The position numbers were made by a program, and so were the translations under genes. From positions 1-64,000 of the forward strand of contig NZ_VZDQ01000026.1 in the NCBI RefSeq assembly GCF_009602435.1: DNA of 64,000 nt. The letters run 5' to 3'. The notes under the pieces are model-generated. The model was not told where the DNA came from and searched no databases. It saw only the letters and a list, made by a program, of their open reading frames with translations. Every line of letters starts with the position of its first letter. Position 1 is the stretch's first letter. This DNA is from Sediminibacillus terrae. GTDB lineage: Bacteria > Bacillota > Bacilli > Bacillales > Amphibacillaceae. Shown piece after piece: positions 47,844 to 56,677 of this stretch.

Positions 47844-48450
47844 AAACTACGACATGGTTAGAATTTGTCTTTCTTACTTCTTACATTCGCTGAGTGGGAG
47901 TTCGGCGCTGCGAAAATACCATGCGCTTTCCGCGGGCGGCTGGTGAGCTTCCTCGAGCGACGCTCTGCGGGATCTCACCGATGCCTTTCCTCCCGCTGGA
48001 GTCTCCGGGTATTTTCTTCGCTAGGAACAGCTTTCTGCTTATAAACACGTGTACAAGACTTTTTTTCACTCATGGACATGAACTGTTTTATCAAAAGACA
48101 TAGCTGGGAAAACAAGCAGAAAGTCCAAGAACCGGATAAAAGATGGAACTCCAACTGTCTATTTATGAAAAGAAGTACACATTTCCTGACAAACGTTTTT
48201 AAGACGGCTTGTTGTTTCTCAAAGAAAAAGTCTATTCTTGTACTGATCAGCATACTTCTTAGCGTAGGTAGCATACGCAGACTCCTGCGGGAACAGCACG
48301 AGGTGAAGATCCACTTGGTAAAGCGGTTTTCTTTACCAAGTTAGCTGAAGCCGTGCCTGCGGAAAGCGTAGTATGCTACCAAAGCGGGGCTTAACACTAT
48401 TTTTGAATAGGCAATGGAATTTTCCTTTATAGTTAGTTCGCAGTTTATAG
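47844..48450 (+). repeat. Full-length copy (C) of the ~610 bp dispersed repeat
   Basis: The same element as copy A in the opposite orientation. Module 1 (47910-48021) is bounded by GCGAAAATACC and GGGTATTTTCTTCGC. Module 2 (48267-48380) has a 10 bp outer stem GGTAGCATAC/GTATGCTACC and the inner perfect ACTTGGTAAAG/CTTTACCAAGT. The two modules are inverted relative to each other, so the element has GCTTTCCGCGGG and CCCGCGGAAAGC towards its ends. The spacer contains a 90-codon ORF (48072-48344). It sits between mrpG and sigK. Confidence 0.9.
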
Positions 48451-48713
48451 CTATTGTGCAGTAGTCACTCTTCGCTTTTTCATTGCAGGGTTATTCCATG
48501 AATTTTCCTGTAGAACGATGTCGCTTAACTGCATATTAGATAAACATGCCCCTGAATTGCTTTGGGAGCATGTTTGAGAATACCCTCTTTTTACCCTGCA
48601 TGGACTCAGAAGCAGATTAATAAATGTTTCACCGGCAGACAGGCACAATTTCCCTTCACCGCACATAGAGTGAAGATATAGGCTATAGCCCACTCTGACG
48701 GAGGTGCTTGTTT
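48451..48713. other. sigK upstream region
   Basis: About 260 bp without a gene. It holds a hairpin (AAACATGC/GCATGTTT near 48542-48575), and just before the sigK ribosome binding site an AGAGTG (48667-48672)/CACTCT (48691-48696) stem enclosing TATAGGCTATA. A SigE promoter is expected for sigK, but I could not fix its boxes. Confidence 0.45.
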
Positions 48714-49418
48714 TTGTCGGGTATATTAAGTGCGTTGGCATATCTCATCAAAGAAACACTGTTCTTTGTATCCTATGTTAAAAATCATGCTTTTCCCCAG
48801 CCCCTTTCCGCAAAAGAAGAAGCATTATATATTGAAAAGATGCAAGAAGGCGACCAGCACGCCAGGGATATGTTGATCGAACATAATTTACGCTTGGTCG
48901 CGCACATAGTGAAAAAATTTGAAAATACCGGAGAAGATACGGAAGATTTAATTTCGATCGGGACAATCGGATTGATCAAAGGAATTGAAAGCTTTTCAGT
49001 CGGAAAAGGAACAAAGTTGGCCACTTATGCGGCAAGATGTATTGAAAACGAAATACTTATGCATTTACGGGCGTTGAAGAAAACCAAAAAAGATGTTTCT
49101 CTCCATGATCCCATCGGCCAAGACAAAGAGGGAAACGAAATCAGTTTGATTGATATTTTAGAAGCAGAAAACGAAGATTTAATAGAATACATCCAATTAA
49201 ACATGGAAGTGGAAAAAATCAAAGAGTATCTTGGCATACTGGATGAAAGAGAAAAAGAAGTAGTCATCAATCGTTACGGGCTTAATAATACCAAAGAATT
49301 AACACAGCGCGAAATTGCCAAAAAGCTGAAAATTTCCCGCAGTTATGTTTCAAGAATCGAAAAACGTGCCCTAATGAAGGTTTTTCATGAGTATTACCGC
49401 CAGGAAAGAGGAACCTGA
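48714..49418 (+). CDS. sigK: RNA polymerase sigma factor SigK
   Basis: The late mother-cell sporulation sigma factor. A short pro-sequence with a hydrophobic stretch ([20 protein letters not shown]), normally removed by SpoIVFB, is followed by region 2 ([52 protein letters not shown]) and region 4 ([26 protein letters not shown]). TTG at 48714, 8 nt after GGAGGT, gives 234 residues; TTG at 48708 is too close. The gene is continuous, with no skin-type insertion. Confidence 0.95.
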   Translation: MSGILSALAYLIKETLFFVSYVKNHAFPQPLSAKEEALYIEKMQEGDQHARDMLIEHNLRLVAHIVKKFENTGEDTEDLISIGTIGLIKGIESFSVGKGTKLATYAARCIENEILMHLRALKKTKKDVSLHDPIGQDKEGNEISLIDILEAENEDLIEYIQLNMEVEKIKEYLGILDEREKEVVINRYGLNNTKELTQREIAKKLKISRSYVSRIEKRALMKVFHEYYRQERGT

Positions 49419-49522
49419 TACTCAAAAGGATGTTAAAACATATCGTCCTTCTGCATAGATAAAGACTTTCTTTCCCAGAGCGAAAAAGCAGCTTTCGATG
49501 TAGAAAGCTTTCATAATGCATG

Positions 49523-49576
49523 AAAAAACCGCATGGCGTTCCATGACTTTCAAGTCGTCAAATACCATGCGGTTTG
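49523..49576 (-). terminator. Terminator of yrhC
   Basis: AAACCGCATGG (49526-49536) pairs with CCATGCGGTTT (49565-49575); the minus-strand side continues with a T run. It may also end sigK transcripts from the other direction. Confidence 0.85.
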
Positions 49577-49578
49577 TA

Positions 49579-49818
49579 TTATTCCATTAAACTATTTAAC
49601 TGTCGTTGCCATTTTTTCAGCAAAACAGCAATCCATCCAGCCGAGGCTACGGTAACTACCAATATCGCCGGCAAAAGACCGCCCCTATTCATCGGCTCTA
49701 GATAATAATTGATAATCATCCCTAAATAGAAAAAAGCACTAAGCATCAACAGTGTTACCAAGAAACGGCCAAAATCTTCAATCCGCTCCTCGATAATTTT
49801 AGCTTCCTGTTGCTTCAT
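49579..49818 (-). CDS. yrhC: YrhC family membrane protein
   Basis: A 79-residue protein with two hydrophobic helices (LVTLLMLSAFFYLGMII and LLPAILVVTVASAGWIAVLL), as in YrhC of B. subtilis. ATG at 49818, 8 nt after GGAGGA, is chosen over the open frame to 49842. It follows mtnN, whereas in B. subtilis the mccA-mccB (yrhAB) genes lie between; these are missing. Function unknown. Confidence 0.8.
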   Translation of the reverse strand: MKQQEAKIIEERIEDFGRFLVTLLMLSAFFYLGMIINYYLEPMNRGGLLPAILVVTVASAGWIAVLLKKWQRQLNSLME

Positions 49819-49910
49819 AAGTTTTTCCTCCTTCCTATTCAAGCAAAGCGATTCTATTTGTACTATAACATAGAATTACAGTTTGCCAGGAAGGTAATTC
49901 ATGGAAAAAC

Positions 49911-50603
49911 TCAAATGTTTTCTACTATCTCGATGATCAAATTTGCCGCATTTGCAGCTGCTTTCTCTAAAAAAGCATCAAAAGACACGGAGGATTCCTT
50001 TCCTGCAATGTCCGATAAGGCACGAATGACTACAAAAGGAACCTGATAATTGTATGAAACTTGGGCTATCGCAGCTGCTTCCATTTCTGCCGCAATCATT
50101 TCAGGAAATTTCCCCCTCGCAAATGCTACACGTTCTTCATCTTGCATGAAGGAGTCACTGGTAGCAATCAATCCTTTTTTCGCCTGAAGATCGTTCAATC
50201 CATTTGCTGCCTGCAGCGCTAATTCTACCAATCGTTCGTCCGCCTCATATTTAGGTGGCATTCCTGGAACCTGCCCATACTTATAATTGAACGCTGTAAC
50301 ATCGACATCATGGTGGGTGACGGAAGTTGAAATGACGAGATCCCCTACTTCCAGTTCCTCATCAAACCCACCTGCTGATCCAGTATTGATTACATGGGAG
50401 GGCGCAAATCTTTCGTGCAAAATTGTCGCAGCCATCGCGGCATTTACTTTTCCTATTCCCGATTGAAGTAAAACGACTTCACGGTTTTCGAGGGTACCCT
50501 TCACAAACGTACACCCTGCTACTTTAACGGTATCGAGGACGTCCATTTTATCCTTCAAGATTTGCACTTCTTCATCCATTGCTCCGATAATGGCAATCGT
50601 CAT
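49911..50603 (-). CDS. mtnN: MTA/SAH nucleosidase
   Basis: Cleaves 5'-methylthioadenosine and S-adenosylhomocysteine to adenine and the thioribose sugar. It begins [13 protein letters not shown] with the catalytic Glu, has [15 protein letters not shown], the [10 protein letters not shown] substrate motif and [10 protein letters not shown] with the catalytic Asp. It has 230 residues. In B. subtilis it lies in the cysteine-recycling mtnN-mccAB operon with yrrT; none of those partners is here. Confidence 0.96.
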   Translation of the reverse strand: MTIAIIGAMDEEVQILKDKMDVLDTVKVAGCTFVKGTLENREVVLLQSGIGKVNAAMAATILHERFAPSHVINTGSAGGFDEELEVGDLVISTSVTHHDVDVTAFNYKYGQVPGMPPKYEADERLVELALQAANGLNDLQAKKGLIATSDSFMQDEERVAFARGKFPEMIAAEMEAAAIAQVSYNYQVPFVVIRALSDIAGKESSVSFDAFLEKAAANAANLIIEIVENI

Positions 50604-50633
50604 AGTGTGATTCCTCCTGTAAACTTGGTCTGA

Positions 50634-51326
50634 TCATTGTTCAAAACGGTATTTTTGATCATTTTCTTTTAACACTTCCACCTTGGTTGGTTTCCAGCCC
50701 TCGTTATCCACCCAGGTTAGGTACGTCCGGTATGTTTCCGTCTCGTCACTGTCAGAAACGGTCGCAATAACTTGTTGTTGGGCACTTCCTCTTTCGACCC
50801 ACCAGACAATTCGATCACTGCTTGGCAAATCCGTCGCCAATTCGATGGCTTCCATCATTTCTTCCCAGTCCTCGGTGCCTTCTTCGAACGTTGTCTCATG
50901 GGTTCCTTGCTGGTCAGTACCCACCGGTTTCCAATCAGCAGTGTAAGCCTCTTTTACATTACTGTCTCCGCTCGAGTCAACTGTTTCTTTTTCTGCTTCT
51001 TGCTCCGTCTCATTTCCATTCGTATCGCTACCTTCTTCTTCGGTTACGTCCGAGTCAGGCTCTTCGACTTCCGGCGCATTTTCATTTTCGCTGTTTCCAT
51101 TCTCATCCGCTTCGGTAGTAGAATCATTTTCTTCCTCAGGTGAAGCTTCTTGGTTTTCATTGTTGTTTGCGGAATTATCTTCATCCCCACCGCCGAACAG
51201 AAAAAAACCAATCAAAACAAGGATCAGTATTCCTCCGGCAATCAAAAGGAAAGTTATCGCTTTTGTGCTTTTTCTTCTTTTCTCAAAACGATTCACCCTT
51301 GATGGTGAATGAAAATCGTCTGACAT
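50634..51326 (-). CDS. yrrS: YrrS family protein (DUF1510)
   Basis: A 230-residue membrane-anchored protein. A basic N-terminus (RVNRFEKRRKSTK), one transmembrane helix (residues 24-44), a long highly acidic low-complexity linker (E/N/D/S/T, to about 115) and a conserved C-terminal globular domain with DWKPVGTDQQG and RIVWWVERGSAQQQ. In B. subtilis yrrS precedes pbpI (yrrR), which is missing here. Function unknown, probably envelope. Confidence 0.88.
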   Translation of the reverse strand: MSDDFHSPSRVNRFEKRRKSTKAITFLLIAGGILILVLIGFFLFGGGDEDNSANNNENQEASPEEENDSTTEADENGNSENENAPEVEEPDSDVTEEEGSDTNGNETEQEAEKETVDSSGDSNVKEAYTADWKPVGTDQQGTHETTFEEGTEDWEEMMEAIELATDLPSSDRIVWWVERGSAQQQVIATVSDSDETETYRTYLTWVDNEGWKPTKVEVLKENDQKYRFEQ

Positions 51327-51355
51327 GAAAGTACCTCCTTTTCCATCTATCTGCT

Positions 51356-51384
51356 ATTATACTATGGTATTTTGAATTGGACAA
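51356..51384 (-). promoter_or_regulatory. SigA promoter of yrrS
   Basis: Minus-strand TTGTCC (51384-51379) and a perfect TATAAT (51361-51356) with 17 nt spacing, about 30 bp before the yrrS start; the leader contains GGAGGT. Confidence 0.8.
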
Positions 51385-51498
51385 AATCATTCTAAACTGG
51401 GCGCCGGATTATTTTTGTCGAACTTCTTCTACTTTTGGCATATAGGAAGGAGTCCTTGCATAAACATCTAACTAATAAAACAGCGAGTTCAGAAGGGG

Positions 51499-51753
51499 AT
51501 GATGCTATTGAAAATTACCAAGTTCGATCAGCAGCTTTGGGGGATAACCACCTTCAATGAAGTCGGTTATGATAAAGAACACAATCTGTTTTCCATTTTC
51601 TTTTTTGATGGCACAGAGGTTCAATTTGCTGAAGTGGAAGAGTTGGTCGTCTTCGAGTTCCTGATTTCCCTGAAAAAGGAGGATTTTATCAAAAAAGTGT
51701 TTCTTCCTTACTATCCTTGCAAGCATAGAACAGAACTTTCAGAGTTGCGGTGA
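51499..51753 (+). CDS. Small KTSC-like domain protein
   Basis: An up to 84-residue protein, divergent from yrrS. The core FNEVGYDKEHNLFSIFFFDGTEVQFAEV resembles the KTSC fold seen in small proteins and lysyl-tRNA synthetase fusions: an IGYD-like turn, a beta strand, then G-x-x-Y/F-x-F. The later SLKKEDFIKKVFLPYYPCK fits the end of that domain. Starts at ATG 51499 or 51502 sit very near the AGAAGGGG site; TTG 51508 is better spaced. Function unknown; the family call is from memory. Confidence 0.55.
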   Translation: MMLLKITKFDQQLWGITTFNEVGYDKEHNLFSIFFFDGTEVQFAEVEELVVFEFLISLKKEDFIKKVFLPYYPCKHRTELSELR

Positions 51754-52165
51754 ACAAGTTCTTTATAAGGATATGGACTCCGTTCTTATCGACTAAAATA
51801 AATTCAACAATGACAGAGTTTTAGAGCTATCCAAACCACTCATCAGCAGTTTTCTCCACTGAAGAGTGGTTTGTTTGGATAGGAAGGATGAACAACATGT
51901 ATTCTCCTACAGGTGATATGTGTAAGTGATCCACCGTCTTCAGGTAGAACCAAAGAATTTTGGTTCTCTGTCAAATGTGGTGGGGTGGTTTTTCACTCCC
52001 CCCTCTCTTTATTGAAAGGATCACTCCAAAAAATAGCTATTTATTCCGCAGGAGTGTCGCTTAGTTCCTCTGTTCTACGCTATTTCTCTCTATAACGTCT
52101 TTTTTACCGCTTGCTTAATCGCGCCGCATGCAGTATAGAGCCGGATTTTTTGGTCCAACTAACCA
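51754..52165. other. Gene-free region with hairpins and possible IS remnant
   Basis: About 400 bp. CTATCCAAACCACTC near 51828 and GAGTGGTTTGTTTGGATAG near 51866 form a long stem-loop without a T tract. AGAACCAAA (51944-51952)/TTTGGTTCT (51957-51967) is a second hairpin, and the following GGTTCTCTGTCAAATGTGGT resembles the terminal repeat of ISL3-family elements. No transposase fragment is seen, so the IS assignment is weak. Confidence 0.35.
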
Positions 52166-52171
52166 TAACAA

Positions 52172-52230
52172 GAAAAAACCGAACGAAATCGAATGCTTAG
52201 GCATTCGCAACATCGCACGGTTTTTCTTCG
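52172..52230 (-). terminator. Terminator of greA
   Basis: A long stem with AAAAACCG/CGGTTTTT at the base and GAATGC/GCATTC at the top; minus strand ends in TTTTTTCTT. It lies 36 bp past the greA stop. Confidence 0.9.
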
Positions 52231-52265
52231 ATTACTTTGTTTTTGTTTCTATCACATTCTCAGCC

Positions 52266-52742
52266 TTAATCAACGCTAAGGATTTCAACTTCCATATCTC
52301 CACCAGGTGTCGGGACGGTTACCTTTTCGCCTATTTCACGTCCTATCAGTGATTTTGCAATTGGTGAATCGTTCGAAATTTTCCCTTCGAACGGATCTGC
52401 TTCCGCACTGCCGACAATTTGATAACTTTCCTCGTCACCATCAGGAAGCTCTTTAAATGTAACAGATTTTCCTAAATTGACTACGTTAGGGTTTTCATTA
52501 TCGTTTTCGATGATTACGGCATTCCGAATCATGTTTTCCACCGTAGCGATACGGGATTCTACAAAAGCCTGCTCATCCTTGGCAGCATCGTACTCCGAGT
52601 TCTCGGATAGATCTCCGAATCCTCTGGCTATTTTTATTCTTTCCACAACTTCCTGTCTTTTTTCCGTTTTAAGGTATTCCAGTTCATCTTCTAATTTCTG
52701 CTTGCCCTCATTGGTCATATAAAAACTTTTTTCTGCGGCCAT
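52266..52742 (-). CDS. greA: Transcription elongation factor GreA
   Basis: Rescues backtracked RNA polymerase by stimulating transcript cleavage. The 158 residues have an N-terminal coiled coil ([20 protein letters not shown]) with the tip acidic residues in [20 protein letters not shown], and a C-terminal FKBP-like domain ([21 protein letters not shown]). ATG at 52742, about 9 nt after AAGGAG, is the family start. Confidence 0.98.
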   Translation of the reverse strand: MAAEKSFYMTNEGKQKLEDELEYLKTEKRQEVVERIKIARGFGDLSENSEYDAAKDEQAFVESRIATVENMIRNAVIIENDNENPNVVNLGKSVTFKELPDGDEESYQIVGSAEADPFEGKISNDSPIAKSLIGREIGEKVTVPTPGGDMEVEILSVD

Positions 52743-52904
52743 TTGACACACTCCTTTGATTCCAACAATAATATCAAATTCCCGATCATTCCAAGTCTTC
52801 TTTTATCCAAGGTATATATAGTTTATATAATATACAACAAAAACATGATAAATGAAATGGGTGAAGGTTCACATTGCTGGTCACCAACTTGGTAATCGGG
52901 GCGG

Positions 52905-52970
52905 GACAAAACCTTGTCCTTTTATAAAAATGAGCAGCACAATCGTGCGCTCAAGGTTTTGTTCCCGTTT
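52905..52970 (-). terminator. Nested inverted repeat and terminator after udk
   Basis: GGGACAAAACCTTG and CAAGGTTTTGTTCCC form an outer stem. Inside it, GAGC-GCAC and GTGC-GCTC make a second hairpin that on the minus strand is followed by ATTTTTAT. The inner part is a standard terminator for the trmR-udk unit; the outer arms add a second, mutually supporting structure. Confidence 0.75.
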
Positions 52971-53046
52971 TCAGTTTTGACTATATCCAATACTATGGCA
53001 GATTTTATCTAATTTTTCAATAGTTTTTACTTATGGACGGAAAATT

Positions 53047-53670
53047 TTACCGGTTCAGAATGGTTTGTATTTTAGTAGCCATCAAATCAATAGCTACATG
53101 GTTTTGTCCACCCTCCGGGATAATGATGTCTGCATATCGTTTTGTCGGTTCGACAAACTGCAGATGCATGGGACGGACTACATTGATGTATTGGTCAATA
53201 ACAGAATCGATGGTGCGCCCGCGTTCCTTGATATCCCGAAGCAACCGCCTGATAATTCTAACGTCTGCATCCGTATCAACAAATACTTTAATATCCATTA
53301 AATCGAGCAGGCGTTGATCTTCCAAAATCAAAATTCCTTCTAAAATAATCACATCTTTGGGCTCGACACGTATCACTTCCTCTGAGCGGGTATGACGAGT
53401 ATAGTCATAAACAGGTTTGTTGACAGGTTTCTGTTCCAGCAGTGTGTTCACATGTTCTATCAATAAATCGTTATCGAAAGCCAATGGATGGTCATAGTTG
53501 GTGCTCAAACGTTCTTCATAGGGAAGATGACTTTGATCTTTATAGTAATAATCCTGTTCAATGACCAATATGGTCTTATCTGTAAAACGCTGGCTGATTG
53601 ATCTCGTTACAGAGGTTTTTCCAGAACCGCTTCCCCCTGCAACGCCAATTACTACTGGTTTGTTCGACAT
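53047..53670 (-). CDS. udk: Uridine kinase
   Basis: Phosphorylates uridine and cytidine in pyrimidine salvage. P-loop [13 protein letters not shown] near residue 10, then [25 protein letters not shown] and [15 protein letters not shown] at 53670 gives 207 residues, the family length; the open frame to 53700 overlaps trmR. With cdd missing from its usual position, it would be interesting to know how cytidine salvage is completed. Confidence 0.97.
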   Translation of the reverse strand: MSNKPVVIGVAGGSGSGKTSVTRSISQRFTDKTILVIEQDYYYKDQSHLPYEERLSTNYDHPLAFDNDLLIEHVNTLLEQKPVNKPVYDYTRHTRSEEVIRVEPKDVIILEGILILEDQRLLDLMDIKVFVDTDADVRIIRRLLRDIKERGRTIDSVIDQYINVVRPMHLQFVEPTKRYADIIIPEGGQNHVAIDLMATKIQTILNR

Positions 53671-53696
53671 GCTACCTAGCTCTCCTTTTTTTCCTT

Positions 53697-54332
53697 TCAT
53701 CTTCTAACACTGACAGCGATTCCGTCTCCAACCGGAATAATCGTTGTATAATAGTCGGGATGATTGACAAGCCATTCGTTATAAGTGCGTATTTTCCCTG
53801 CAATCTTGTTGAGCCTGTCCTTTTGATCTGATTCTGCAGCAACCAGTCCTCTGAATAATACGTTATCAGAAACGATGATTGCATCCTCGTTCAACTGCTT
53901 GCTGTAAATTTCAAAAAAACGCTGATACTGACCCTTGGCTGCATCAATAAAAAGCAGATCATAGGGCCCGTTCTTTTCTACCCGTTCAACTTCTTCCAAT
54001 GCATCTCCAAAAAACGCCTGGATCTGATTTTGTTGATTTCGAGCTTCAATATTATTTATTGCTTCCTGATATCGCTGGTCATCCCTCTCGATTGTCGTAA
54101 TGTGCGCCGCAGGGTGAGCTTCCAGCATTCTGAGCGCAGAGTAACCGATAGCCGTCCCGATTTCAAGTATTTTATCAGGCTTATGAATACGGATCAATTG
54201 CATCAACAACTGGATGCCTAGCGGTTCCATTATCGGTATGCGATGCTCATGTGCATATGTCTCAAGTTCTGCAGCCCATTTTGGTACGGCTGGGACAGTT
54301 CCTGTTAAATATTGCTCCAACTGATCGTCCAC
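53697..54332 (-). CDS. trmR: tRNA 5-hydroxyuridine methyltransferase TrmR
   Basis: An O-methyltransferase (YrrM in B. subtilis) that makes 5-methoxyuridine at wobble position 34 from 5-hydroxyuridine. The SAM site is [17 protein letters not shown] with [10 protein letters not shown], and the metal site [12 protein letters not shown] plus [11 protein letters not shown] at 54332, 8 nt after GGAGG, gives 211 residues; the frame to 54434 is leader. In B. subtilis trhP1-trhP2 (yrrN-yrrO), which supply ho5U, lie between udk and trmR; they are absent here. Confidence 0.92.
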   Translation of the reverse strand: MDDQLEQYLTGTVPAVPKWAAELETYAHEHRIPIMEPLGIQLLMQLIRIHKPDKILEIGTAIGYSALRMLEAHPAAHITTIERDDQRYQEAINNIEARNQQNQIQAFFGDALEEVERVEKNGPYDLLFIDAAKGQYQRFFEIYSKQLNEDAIIVSDNVLFRGLVAAESDQKDRLNKIAGKIRTYNEWLVNHPDYYTTIIPVGDGIAVSVRR

Positions 54333-54446
54333 TTTTGCAACCTCCGTCGTTTTCCTTATGTCAAAATACAACTTTTTATAAATAAGATTCTTCAAAAAAT
54401 GCTTATTAAATCTTTCAACATTTTTTACAACCATATTATTTTAACA

Positions 54447-54493
54447 CAAAAAAAGCAGGGAATGCGAATTTTTCATTCGTTCCCTGCTGCTTC
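54447..54493 (-). terminator. Terminator of mltG, overlapping its stop codon
   Basis: AGCAGGGAATGCGAA pairs with TTCGTTCCCTGCT with few mismatches, followed on the minus strand by TTTTTTTG. The stem includes the last codons and stop of mltG (54473). Confidence 0.9.
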
Positions 54494-55618
54494 CCTGTGT
54501 AAATATTTTTGCGTCAGCTGCTGGTGTTCTTCAAAGGTTTCCGAGTAATAAATCGTCCCATCTTCTGCCGCAACGAAGTACATATAATCGGTATCCTCCG
54601 GATTGAGAACCGACTGTAGTGAATTTTCACCGAAGTTTGAAATCGGTCCTATCGGCAGTCCGGATACTTGATAGGTATTATATGGCGATTCGACCTCAAG
54701 GTCTTCGAACAACACTCTTGATTTGTGTTCCCCCAAGGCGTAAAGCACGGTCGGATCAGTCTGTAGCCTCATATCTTCAGCCATCCGGTTGAAAAACACT
54801 CCTGCTATCATCTTTCGATCTTTCTCCGTTTGCGCCTCTTTTTCCACTAGAGATGCCATTGTCAGTGCTTCATGAACAGATCCAATATTATCGTTGGCTG
54901 AAATGGAATCCATATATGGCGTCAAAACGTTTTCTGTCTTTCGCAGCATTTTGTCGATAATCTTTTCCGGTGTAGGATTTTCTACGTAAAAGTCGTAGGT
55001 AGCAGCAAATAAGTAGCCTTCCAATGGATATCTTATTTCCAGATCCAATATCTCTTCCGACAATAGCATTGGATGTTGAGCAATCAGGTTTTCTAAGTAT
55101 TCGGCATCTTCTGTTTTGGAAATAAATGCTTCTGGATCTATGCCTGCTTTTTCAGCATAAATAGAAGCTATTTCTTCAATTGTTTTTCCTTCTGGTATGG
55201 TGATTGTCAGAATAGGATCCTTGACAAGCGTACCTGTCTGCAATGACTCCACAATCTGGTCAAAGCTCATCGACGGCGAGAACTCGTATTCTCCGGCTTG
55301 AAATTCTGCTACATTGTTGAATTTTATATAAAAGCGGAATACAAGGCTGTTGCTGATGATGCCATTTTCTTCTAGAATCCCGGCGATTTGGGAAGTAGAA
55401 GAACCTAACGGTATTTCTACATCTGTGGTCGTATCATCATCCGGATCTACAGGTTCCATGGCAGACTTAACGTATAAATATCCTGCAATAGAGCCGATTA
55501 CCATTATCAATAGTAAACAGGACAAGACTATAGCGACGATTTTCCTGACGGTGCTTGCTTCTTCCATTCGCTGTTTCCAACGTACGGAAAACTTTGTCTC
55601 TTTATCAGAAGTAGACAT
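54473..55618 (-). CDS. mltG: Endolytic transglycosylase MltG
   Basis: A membrane-bound murein transglycosylase thought to end glycan strand synthesis. A cytoplasmic N-terminus, one transmembrane helix (about residues 28-50), a LysM-like region (SFDQIVESLQTGT) and the YceG catalytic domain with MASLVEKEAQTEKDRKMIAGVFFNR (catalytic Glu, about residue 255; split in two motifs MASLVEKEAQ and IAGVFFNRM), LQTDPTVLYALG and SPYNTYQVSGLPIGPISNFG. It has 381 residues. A TATAAT lies about 25 bp upstream (55647-55642, minus) with a weak -35. Confidence 0.95.
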   Translation of the reverse strand: MSTSDKETKFSVRWKQRMEEASTVRKIVAIVLSCLLLIMVIGSIAGYLYVKSAMEPVDPDDDTTTDVEIPLGSSTSQIAGILEENGIISNSLVFRFYIKFNNVAEFQAGEYEFSPSMSFDQIVESLQTGTLVKDPILTITIPEGKTIEEIASIYAEKAGIDPEAFISKTEDAEYLENLIAQHPMLLSEEILDLEIRYPLEGYLFAATYDFYVENPTPEKIIDKMLRKTENVLTPYMDSISANDNIGSVHEALTMASLVEKEAQTEKDRKMIAGVFFNRMAEDMRLQTDPTVLYALGEHKSRVLFEDLEVESPYNTYQVSGLPIGPISNFGENSLQSVLNPEDTDYMYFVAAEDGTIYYSETFEEHQQLTQKYLHREAAGNE

Positions 55619-55884
55619 ACGAAACCCCCTTCACCGGATACATTATACTACAAACAACGACAACATTTCTAATTATTATGTATTTTGTTCCCGTTTTCAA
55701 GGATTACACGGTCCCGATCATCCGCTAAACCGAGTAACCAAGGACCCGTGTGTTAATCCACAAAGAGGGTGTGTTGTAGTGAAATTTCCATTCCACAGGC
55801 AAATACCCGAGCCTCCCCGCCTCCATATTCCACATCATCACAGAGACACCGCACCTACTTTGAGAGCCTAAGTTCCCTGACAGT
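55619..55884. other. mltG upstream region
   Basis: About 265 bp between the yrzB terminator and mltG. Contains an imperfect inverted repeat GGATTACACGGTCC (55701-55714)/GGACCCGTGTGTTAATCC (55742-55759). At 55683-55699 it has a 17-base string TTTTGTTCCCGTTTTCA that also occurs at 52957-52973. A 30-codon plus-strand frame after 55780 has H- and P-rich sequence and is probably not a gene. Confidence 0.4.
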
Positions 55885-55928
55885 AAAAAAAAAGCCTATT
55901 ATCGGTTGTGATCGATAATAGGCTCTTC
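55885..55928 (-). terminator. Terminator of the alaS-yrzB operon
   Basis: GCCTATTATCG and CGATAATAGGC form a perfect 11 bp stem; the minus-strand side continues with nine T residues. Confidence 0.95.
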
Positions 55929-55947
55929 ATTCATCCAATGCGAATGC

Positions 55948-56232
55948 TTATTCTGTTTCTTCTTCCGTCAGGGTATTAAGCATTTCCTCGACCATTTCCC
56001 ATTCTTCCTCTGACTCGATTTGAAATAAAGACAAGTCATCTTCATCCTGGGATTTTTCTTCATAGCGGAAGGCAAACACCTCGACTTCATCGTCGTCTTT
56101 CTGTTCAGCAGGAACGACAGCAATATAAGAACTGTCTGTCTGGTCTACATCAAAAGTGAACAGTACTTCAAATAGATGCTCTTCTCCATTTTCGTCAGGA
56201 ATGATAATTCTTTCTTTTTCTTCTAATGCCAT
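55948..56232 (-). CDS. yrzB: DUF1292 family protein YrzB
   Basis: A 94-residue very acidic protein of the UPF0473/DUF1292 family. It starts MALEEKERIIIPDENGEEHL and has FAFRYEE and a Glu-rich tail. ATG at 56232 has GGAGGTG upstream; the GTG at 56241 overlaps it. The yrzL-ruvX-yrzB trio after alaS is highly conserved in Bacillota. Function unknown. Confidence 0.9.
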   Translation of the reverse strand: MALEEKERIIIPDENGEEHLFEVLFTFDVDQTDSSYIAVVPAEQKDDDEVEVFAFRYEEKSQDEDDLSLFQIESEEEWEMVEEMLNTLTEEETE

Positions 56233-56258
56233 TTTCTGCACCTCCGTAAGTTATTCGT

Positions 56259-56675
56259 TCATTTGTTAGCGTCCAGATAACCTTGCAAAATCATGACGGC
56301 AGCCATTTTATCAATTACCTTTTTTCGCTTTTTGCGGCTCATATCGGCTTCTAAAAGAACCCGCTCCGCAGCCATGGTAGTCAACCTTTCATCCCATAAA
56401 ACGGTCCGGAGTGAAAAGCGGTCCTCGAGATACTTGGCAAACGCTTGAGAAGCTTCTCCCCGCTCCCCGATTGTTCCGTTCATATTTTTAGGCAGGCCGA
56501 CTACTGCTTCTTCAATATTATATTCAGAGATAATTCTTTCTATTTCGGAATCTGCTGTCGAATAATCCTTTTCATCCCATTTAATGGTCGTGATACCCTG
56601 GGCTGTCCAGCCAAGGGCATCACTGACAGCAACTCCGATTGTTTTTTCGCCAACATCAAAACCAATTTTTTTCAT
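56259..56675 (-). CDS. ruvX: RuvX/YqgF, putative Holliday junction resolvase
   Basis: An RNase H-fold nuclease of 138 residues. Catalytic aspartates are expected in [17 protein letters not shown] at the N-terminus and near LWDERLTT and [16 protein letters not shown]. Family members act on Holliday junctions in vitro or in 16S pre-rRNA processing. It lies 2 bp after yrzL and 26 bp before yrzB. Confidence 0.94.
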   Translation of the reverse strand: MKKIGFDVGEKTIGVAVSDALGWTAQGITTIKWDEKDYSTADSEIERIISEYNIEEAVVGLPKNMNGTIGERGEASQAFAKYLEDRFSLRTVLWDERLTTMAAERVLLEADMSRKKRKKVIDKMAAVMILQGYLDANK

Positions 56676-56677
56676 TA

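Noticed and set aside
51815-51835. GTTTTAGAGCTATCC resembles the start of a type II-A CRISPR repeat or tracrRNA anti-repeat
   Set aside because: Only one occurrence, no spacers, no cas genes, and the string is part of an unrelated hairpin.
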